Shown: positions 49,701-58,700 of the stretch, one piece after another
How the letters are laid out: the number at the start of each line of letters is the position of its first letter
Position numbering within the stretch: the first letter of the stretch is position 1
From: Butyriboletus loyo
Lineage: Eukaryota > Basidiomycota > Agaricomycetes > Boletales > Boletaceae
NCBI GenBank assembly: GCA_038093515.1
Contig: JBBPSI010000002.1
Span: 124,001-188,000, forward strand
Length of the DNA: 64,000 bases
Direction of reading: 5' to 3'
Program-made: the position numbers and the translations under genes
The notes under the pieces: generated by a model
Databases searched by the model: none
What the model was told of the DNA's origin: nothing
The model's input: only the letters and a program-made list of their open reading frames with translations

Positions 49701-52700
49701 GCCAAGCCTGAACACCTGAGATATAATTGGAGATAGTCTTTCATGAGTACAGGCCTGTGAGGTACAGTGGCTCAAAAAACTGTCCGCATGTTTGCATGTT
49801 TTACATTAAATATCACTCAACACAATAACCCCTGATCCTAACCCTAGGCAGTGGGTGTATGAAATATGGTACCCACTCTTGGCATTCTATTGGCCCAGTA
49901 ATCAGGTAATATAGATAAGGTTTGATGGAATGTCAGCTATTTTAAAATGACAGGTCATGTGGACAGTTTTTTGACTTTAAGTTTTGATCACATATATTAG
50001 ACCTTAGATGCTGTAATATCATTACATACATACATCAAGGGTCCTATTATGTCACCTTTATGTAACTGAGTGTCAGCCAACATATAAAAACCCCATCCTC
50101 CCATGTTTATTTTCTCACCATCACCATGAAATCCATTTCCACCTCTCTAAGACAAAATATTATCTCTCTCTCCTCTCTTGGCCTTTCAACTAGGAAGATT
50201 GCCTCCCAGACTGGCCTAGGGAAGTCTACTGTGGCTAGGGTACTCCAAGAGATCCAACCTGACAAGGAGAAGCTTCATGCTGGCTGTCCTTCTAAGCTTA
50301 CTCCTACCAACAAATGTGCTATTGTCCAGCAAATCATTACTGGCAAGGCCAAAAATGCAGTCCAGGCTACAAATTTCATCAATTCCATCATTGAACCTCC
50401 CATACCCTCACATACAGTGAGAAAAGACCTCAAGGAGGGTGCATTTAAAGGCTGTGATGAAGAAGAAGAAATGTCTTCTTCCAATCAGCCCTAGAAAAAG
50501 ATGATTTGCCTTTGCTCTCAAGTATCAATAAGGACTGGAAGAGGATTATTTGGTTGGATGAGACCAAAATAAATAGAATTGGGTCAGATGGACAGGAGTG
50601 TATGTGTGGAAAAAGAAGAGAGAGAGCCTAACTGCCAGAGAGGTTAAAGGTACAGTCAAGTTTGGAGCAAGTTTCCTAATGGTATAGGGTTCAATGGAGT
50701 GGGGGCTTTAAGTGAGGTTGAGGGGAGGATGGATGGTGAACAGTATGTGTAAATTCTAGAGGAAGAATTGCTATAACACATGGAGAAATCTGGAATTTCT
50801 CAACATGATATCATTTTTCAGCAGAATAATGATCCCAAACATACCTCCAAAAGAGCCCAGAATTGGTTTGAGGAGCAAGGAATCAAGCTTCTGGATTGGC
50901 CTGCACAATCTCCAGACCTCAACCCCATTGAACACACTTGGAATCACCTCAAAAGATGTCTCTCAGCTTATAATAGTGCTCCTACAGGAGTTCATCAATT
51001 ATGGGAAAGGGTGGTGGTAGAGTGGGGGAATATTTCTGTGGAACAGTGTCACAAATGGATAGAAAGCATGCCTAGAAGAGTTGAAGCAGTTATCAAGGCC
51101 AAGGGAGCTCATACCAAATACTAGATAGTTGGATTTTTGTAAAGTCAAAAAACTGTCTGCATGACCTGTCATTTTAAAATAGCTGACATTCCATCAAACC
51201 TTATCCATATTACCTGATTCCTGGGCCAATAGAAGGCCAAGAGCAGGTACCTTATTTCATACACCCACCACCTAGGGTTAGGATCAGGGGTTATTGCATT
51301 GAGTGATATTTAATGTAAAACATGCAAACATGCAGACAGTTTTTTGAGCCACTGTATGTGATGAGGTCTGAGGGGGCAGGAGCGCATTGAGACTCAGGAA
51401 TGGCCCTAGCATCACACCAGACGTGAAAGACAAGGAGACCTGACCTGTATGATTCACATGTACTAGTTGTTGCGAAGGCAACATGCAGTCGAATGCTAGC
51501 ACGTAGTACCCTGCCACAGGCGGTCCAACGACAGTTGCTGTGCTACACAAAGCACAGGCAAGATGTAATCAAGGAGCTTCAACTTAATCCTCAACTGTTG
51601 CCAGCGAATAGACAAGTGGTTAAAACTAGGGAATCCTAGTCTAACCACGAGCCTTTATATATTATACAGAGATGCGCACAGACCATGCTGTGCATGAGAT
51701 GAACTACTATACATGGCTAGACTAAAGAAGAGAAGCGCCACAGTGATTAATCACATGAGGCGTGGGGATCAAAAGGAAGAGAAGTAAACAGAGATTAAAT
51801 ACATGTGTCATGACGTCATAGAGTCTAGGCCTGGTCTGGGCCATGACATCATATGCTTAGTCAGCAGGGAATCACATGTAAGTTCCCACGATCATGTGCA
51901 CTATGTCACGTGACCTTTGAAAGTGAAGTTTGATCAAAACGATTAAGTCCGAAGTTTAAAGTGTACGAATAAATGTTATGATTATAACACTAGTTGCCCA
52001 TGCATGGATCATAACATCTTGGATGCAAGAAAACTCAACCAGAGGTGAATTGAGTGAGAGGGTGTGACAGCAGGCAGGTACCCACAAGAAAAGCCTGTCC
52101 TTGGCAGGGCAGTGTGGGTGAAGTGCAAATGAGAGGGGGGTCAAATCAGCTGGATAGGTAGGTTTGTGCTGTTTGGAAGAGCTCTTCCCCTTGTCGCTCG
52201 AGTACGTGGTTGATGAAGGCATGGAAGTGATCATCTTGGTGAGAGGACTGGGAGTGATCATCTTGGTGAGAGGACTGGGAGGATGGGTGAACCACAATGC
52301 TTGCAGCAGGAGAAAGGCTGCCAGGTTGGGACACGTCAAAGTCAGTGATGAATTCTTTGAGAGTGATGGGAATGGGAATGGGGGGGAGGAGAAGTGCAAG
52401 TGGAGGGAAGATGCCCCTGGATGGGCCGTCAGCCAGGTTGTGCTTGCTGGGAACGTACCAGGTGAGAAAGGTACACCTGTGCTGTTCAGAAATTGAATGA
52501 ACTCATTTGAAGACAGTGTTGACAGCTTTGCTCTGACTGCAGCCCTTCCACCATCCCTCAACAACTCCATGATTGTCACCAAAGAGTTTGATGCATGGGT
52601 GGCCTGGGAAGAGGAGGCCTGTATAACCTGCGAGAAATTCAAAACCGACTGCCTCAGCCCATGCGATATCACAGCTGTTACAGTTTTACCCCTAAGCATA

Positions 52701-55700
52701 CCCCGCCACTCGTTTTCCCACGCTCACGCGTCCCCGCCGCCCCCGCCATCTTGCGATGCCGCCCATCGCCCGCTCCTTAGTCGCCTAGTGGACGTTATCC
52801 ACTTCCCCGGTCGTTCTGCGAGTCTCAGTGACGCTACACTGAGATAGCCCCTGTCTCGTCGCCCCGTCGGGCCGGACCCTTCAGTTGAGCTGTCGCGTCC
52901 CTCTTTATTTGACCAATGACATTTCTTGCATCACGTGACTAGCACGTGATTAGATTACGACGCGTCCTTACCTTCACGTCGAGACCCGTATCCAAGGGCT
53001 CCGCTGTTCGCGCACCCTTCGCCCTGTGGGGCCAGCCTCATGGACATCGTCACTTCATGTTCAGCACTTCTCATTCGCTGACGATGTCGCCACCTTACCC
53101 GGAGCTTCGCTCCCTCGTTACCGGCACTTTGCCGCTTCTTCATTCGCCGCTATGACTCGGACAGACTCATAGCCCTTTGCCCTTCGCTGCCACGCACAGC
53201 TCGGTCTGTGCACGATACCCAGTAATATATATACGAGTACTTAGAGAAGTACAGACTCTTTAGCTAATTCTACGCATCTACCAAGTGCATAGTAATCTAG
53301 CATTATACCCTTCATCTGCCGATTGAGCCGATAAGTCTCTACTCGATCTCGACTGGTCGCCACCACTCGACATCTCAAGACACTTGCTCAGCAGAAGCCT
53401 GATAGCGTCGCCTACGTGAGTCGGCCATTTTCCTAAATAGGCTCGAGCCCCTAGTCAAGTGCTCGCTGCTAGTTATTGTGCGCTATCAGCGTAACAACAG
53501 CCATCTTGTTTCCAACCTGGGAGAAGTTTCCAGGCACACCACTTGCCATCGATCCACACAGCAATTTCAACACCAGAGCTAGCATCTGAGTATGCCCAGG
53601 GATTGAGGACCTCACATGGGCCAGGAATGGTTCTGATGAGGCCTGAAGAATGGAGAGTAGCTGTCCACCATCGAAGATCAGTAGCACATTCCTTGGGGGG
53701 GTAATGTGGCACGAAAGGACAAGAATCGAAGATGGGAAGCATAGCTTCGAGGGAGGTGAGGTAGGCATGGCCAGCAGGGACTGCCAGTGATGTGTGTAGC
53801 AGTTTTCCATAGATCTTCTGAACATCGTAAAGTGTGTGAGTTTTCTGCACCTCCCAGTCTGTGATTGCACAGAGGTATTTCTCCTGTTTTGACTGTGAAA
53901 GGGTGATGGATTTACAGTGGCTCAAAAAACTGTCCACATGTTTGCATTTTTTACATTAAATATCACTCAATGGAATAACCCCTGATCCTAACCCTGGGAA
54001 GTGGGTGTATGAAATATGGTACCTGCCCTCATCCTTCTATTGGCCCAGGAATGAGGTAATATGGATAAGGTTTGATGAAATGCCAGCTATTTTAAAATGA
54101 CAGGTTATGCAGACAGTTTTTTGACTTTCCAAAAATCCAACTATCTAGTATTTGGTATGAGCTCCCTTGGCCTTGATAACTGCTTCAACTCTTCTAGGCA
54201 TGCTTTCTATCCATTTGTGACACTGTTCCACAGAAATCTTCCCCCACTCTACCACCACCCTTTCCCATAATTGATGAACTCCTGTAGGAGCACTATTATA
54301 AGCTGAGAGACATCTTTTGAGGTGATTCCAAGTGTGTTCAATGGGGTTGAGGTCTGGAGATTGTGCAGGCCAATCCAGAAGCTTGATTCCTTGCTCCTCA
54401 AACCAATTCTGGGCTCTTTTGGAGGTATGTTTGGAATCATTATTCTGCTGAAAAATGATATCATGTTGAGAAATTCCAGATTTCTCCATGTGTTATAGCA
54501 ATTCTTCCTCTAGAATTTACACATACTGTTCACCATCCATCCTTCCCTCAACCTCACTTAAAGCCCCCACTCCATTGAACCCTATATGATTAGGAAACTT
54601 GCTTCAAACTTGACTATACCTTTAACCTCTCTGGCAGTTAGGCTCTCTCTCTTCTTTTTCCACACATATACTCCTGTTCATCTGACCCAATTCTATTTAT
54701 TTTGATCTCATCCAACCAAATAATCCTCTTCCAGTCCTTATTGATACTTGAGAGCAAAGGCAAATCATCTTTTTCTAGGGCTGATTGGAAGAAGACATTT
54801 CTTCTTCTTCATCACAGCCTTTAAATGCACCCTCCTTGAGGTCTTTTCTCACTGTATGTGAGGGTATGGGAGGTTCAATGATGGAATTGATGAAATTTGT
54901 AGCCTGGACTGCATTTTTGGCCTTGCCAGTAATGATTTGCTGGACAATAGCACATTTGTTGGTAGGAGTAAGCTTAGAAGGTCAGCCAGCATGAAGCTTC
55001 TCCTTGTCAGGTTGGATCTCTTGGAGTACCCTAGCCACAGTAGACTTCCCTAGGCCAGTCTGGGAGGCAATCTTCCTAGTTGAAAGGCCAAGAGAGGAGA
55101 GAGAGATAATATTTTGTCTTAGAGAGGTGGAAATGGATTTCATGGTGATGGTGAGAAAATAAACATAGGAGGATGGGGTTTATATATGTTGGCTGACACT
55201 CAGTTACATAAAGGTGACATAATAGGACCCTTTATGGATGTATGTAATGATATTACAGCATCTAGGGTCTAATATATGTGATCAAAACTTAAAGTCAAAA
55301 AACTGTCTGCATGACCTGTCATTTTAAAATAGCTGACATTCCATCAAACCTTATCCATATTACCTGATTCCTGGGCCAATAGAAGGCCAAGAGCAGGTAC
55401 CATATTTCATACACCCACTGCCTAGGGTTAGGATCAGGGGTTATTGCATTGAGTGATATTTAATGTAAAACATGCAAACATGCGGACAGTTTTTTGAGCC
55501 ACTGTATATTATTTCCATGCTTTCAGACTTCTCCTTTCAAAGGTCATGTGACTTAGTACACATGATTGTGGGATTGTACATGTGATCAGAGTCTAGACAG
55601 AGCCTATGATGTAATGGTCCAGACTGGCCCATGACATCATCAATCTAGACTATGACATCATACCTCATGTATTTAATCTCCGTTTGCTTCTCTTCTTTTT

Positions 55701-58700
55701 GATCGCCATTGGCTTCTTAGTCTAACCATGTATAGTAGTTTATCACATGCACAGCTTGGTCTGTGTGCCATCTTGTACAATATATAAAGGCTTGTGGTTT
55801 GGGCTAAGATCCCTTAGCTTTAACCACTTGTCTTGATCGCTGGAAACAGTTGAGAGACTAAGGTCTTTGCTAAACTCTATAAACCTTTGCCAGTGCTTTG
55901 TGTAGCACTGCAACTTGTAGTGAACTGCTTGTGGAATGTTCTGATAGGATTACTCCTTTGGTCATAACAGAGTTGATGGTGGAGTTGATCAATGGGATGC
56001 CATATGAAGGATGCGGAATGTGGGGTAATGATAGATTTTGTACAATTCTGTATTTACCTGGTTTCCCTGGTTTGGGAATAATGGAGAGGGGAGAGGTTTG
56101 AAACAGTCCAATGAGACTTTCCAATTCTGTGCATGTGGCTGGGCCAAGATAGTGCCCAGTTTCAAACTCACGAGACAGAATGGTTTGAAAGACATTAGTG
56201 TGCTCAAGAATGGAGGGGCTATTAGGGGGGCAGTATGAGGTAGTGATAGGTGGATTACTGCCCAGGAAACCAAATTGTAGTGACAGGTGAATATTAGGAT
56301 ATTTGGAAATAAGTTTTGTACTCATAAGAAAATTGTGCCATGTGAGGTGATTGTAAGGTGTGAGAGGCCTAAGCCTTCTCTGCTTGAGGGCAAGCCTGAG
56401 TGCTGTGGTCCATGGCTCCACAGCTGGAACATTCATAGAGATGGTCCTTTGATGTGCTGCTGCATTTGTTCTGTTGTCAGTTGAAACACACTTGAAGTCC
56501 TTGGCTGTTGACAAGACATCCTTTGCTATTGCAATGACAGTGAGTGGAGGTGTGCCTGTTCCAGAGCAGCTCACTTTTGCATTTTTGGGACATTGTGAGG
56601 GAAGTGCCCAAGGCACAAGAGGCAGGCCATACAGTGGGCAACAAAACCGTTGCAATGTTGGCAATATTTTGATTGTTAAGCTAATAACTCAAGAACCACT
56701 ACAGGAAAACCTCCTAAACCTACCCATAGCAGAAAGCCATAATCAAGGGCTTTCCAAAAATATATACATTGCTTATGTAATTCATTCTATATCAGGAGAT
56801 ATTCACCAATCAAGCAAGGGTACTCATTGCAACAGTTTTGTTGCTGACCCTATAAAATGTTAGAATCATATGTTGTGGCTGAGTATTACATAAGCAATGG
56901 GTCATGTGATGCATAAGAAGTTCAACATTGTGCAAACACATCAAAACACCATCGCTTTTTCCATTACTTCCATCATGAAATCCCTTTCTATTGAACAAAC
57001 CAACCAAATCATCTCCTGCCTGGAAATGGGTCAATCCACTTGCCAGATCTCACATTCTACTGGTCTCAACCACTCTACCATTAGTAGACTTCGCTCCAAA
57101 CACTGTCCAGACCTACTCAAAGCCTCTGGTGGTTGCCCATCCCTCATAACTCCCACTGACATGTGCCATGTCATTTGTCTTATTGGTACTGGGAAGGCTG
57201 AAAATGCTGTCCAGGTTACCAAAACTCTTCAGGACATCAAGAACCATCCCATCTCCCCCCAAACCATTCGTCATCACCTCAGGAAGGCTGGTATGAAGGC
57301 TGTGGTGAAGAAGAAATGCCCCCTTCTCTCTATGCATCATAGGAGGGCAAGAATGGACTTTGCTTTAAGCCATCAGGATTGGACTGTGGAGGACTGGAAG
57401 CATGTCATATGGTCAGATGAGACCAAAATCAATCACATTGGGTCAGATGGAAGGAAATGGGTGTGGAAAAAGGCAGAAGAGGGCCTAAGTGATAGGCTGG
57501 TGGAAGGTACAGTGAAGTTTGGAGGAGGATCAGTGATGATATGGGGTTGTATGACCTGGGAAGGAGTTGGAATGGCTTGCAAGATTGATGGTAAGATGGA
57601 TGCTAATCTTTATGTGCAGATCATGGAGGATGAACTCCAACAAACCCTTCAGTATTATGGAAAAACTCCAGAGGACATTATCTTTCAGCAGGATAATGAC
57701 CCCAAGCATACCAGCAGGAGAGCCAAGGAGTGGTTTGCTGACAATGGATTTGAGGTCATGGTGTGGCCTGCTCAGTCTCCAGACCTCAACCCCATAGAAC
57801 ACCTATGGTTTCTTCTCAAAAGAAGGCTAGCAGAGTATCCTGAGTCACCTAAGGGGGTTTTGGAGTTGTGGGAGCATGTACAGGCAGAGTGGGATAGGAT
57901 TAGTGTCAGGAGTTGATTGAGAGTATGCCTAGAAGGATTCAGGAGGTGATTAAAGCCAAAGGAGGATATACTTCATACTAATTTAGATACCCTTGATATC
58001 AGCAACAAAACTGTTGCAATGAGTACCCTTGCTTGATTGGTGAATATCTCCTGATATAGAATGAATTACATAAGCAATGTATATATTTTTGGAAAGCCCT
58101 TGATTATGGCTTTCTGCTATGGGTAGGTTTAGGAGGTTTGCCTTTAGTGGTTCTTGAGTTATTAGCTTAACAATCAAAATGTTGCCAACATTGCAACAGT
58201 TTTGTTGCCTACTGTAAGTGTGGTTGTGGCTTGAAAGGAGCGACCTTGGCATGCCCCCTGCTGTGACCGCCATGCCTGAGGGGAAGATGAGTGCTCCTTC
58301 TTCAACTGTGTCTGGGGTGATACACCACATGAAGGGGACTGAGAACAGGAGCAATGACATGATCACTGGGGATAGGCTGACCATCAAGGATGTTCCTGGG
58401 TTTGTCGCTGGACCAAAGAACTGGCATGTTCCAGCTATAGAGTGAAGATGAGAGAGACAAGGTGAATAATGAAAATTTTGATCATTATGTGTAGGAGGGG
58501 CACGTGAAAGCCACATGCAGCCATGGCAAGTGGCAAGCGAAAGAGCAAATGGTGGCAGTGGTGAGAAAACCGATAGGCAGTGGCAGTGGCATGTGGAAAA
58601 AGGAAGGGGGGGGAGGAACTGTGATGAGTGGCAAGAGGCAGTGGTGATGGTGATTGAGCCACTGTGTAGAACTGGCAGCACCAAGAAAGCAAGGCAAGCG

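Larger units (their letters stand above)
47591..52141 (-). pseudogene. DIRS-like tyrosine recombinase, broken
   Basis: Pieces in coding order: 52141-51995 (CPAKDRLFLWVPACC, MIHAWATS), 51462-51357 (STCESYRSGLLVFHVWCD), 49762-49407 (ISNYISGVQAWHIFHGQSW, LGELTIPTL), 48583-48155 (FTIPQTKMS, GLEPLQGHGICIGG, TMGHWRSNAF, LRKHAQIVAPYTQ) and 47649-47591 (LHQEFVHYTMPEVK). Interrupted in turn by LTR copy B, Tc1 copy 1, LTR copy D and LTR copy A. Excising D with one CAATC copy restores the frame exactly. It is inactive: an in-frame TGA follows GLYS, the first catalytic Arg is His (IAHLGE), and the HxxR Arg is Cys (HGIC). The catalytic Tyr (PYTQ) remains. Confidence 0.8.
52146..56436 (-). pseudogene. DIRS-like reverse transcriptase-RNase H, broken and deleted
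   Basis: RT start 56436-55970 (PLTPYNHLTWHNFL, PLSIIPKPGKPGKYRIVQNL, ending INSTINS). The RT middle, including the catalytic YxDD region, is missing, and LTR copy C with Tc1 copy 2 sits in its place. RNase H then runs 53912-53502 (DVQKIYGKLLHTSLAVPAGHAYLTS, YSDASSGVEIAVWIDGKW), is interrupted by LTR copy E, and resumes 52675-52146 (IAWAEAVGFEFLAGY, FGDNHGVVEGWW, HNLADGPSRG), ending QTAQTYLSS. Removing copy E with one ACAGC copy joins the frame at DGCDIAWAEA. A 27-bp tandem duplication lies at 52228-52281. Confidence 0.82.

Noticed and set aside
49765..51354. Telomere-like CCTAACCCTA words in the Tc1 TIRs
   Set aside because: They occur once per TIR at a fixed place in all copies of this family and are not tandem arrays.
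51990..51994. An 8-bp hAT-type duplication (CAACTAGT) around repeat B
   Set aside because: With TG...CA ends the duplication is CTAGT, 5 bp, as in the sister copies. The extra matching bases belong to the element end and flank by chance.
47655..55969. The 500-bp repeats A, B and C as the terminal repeats of the DIRS-like element
   Set aside because: A and B each interrupt recombinase coding and have 5-bp duplications, so they are independent solo LTR insertions rather than DIRS ends.
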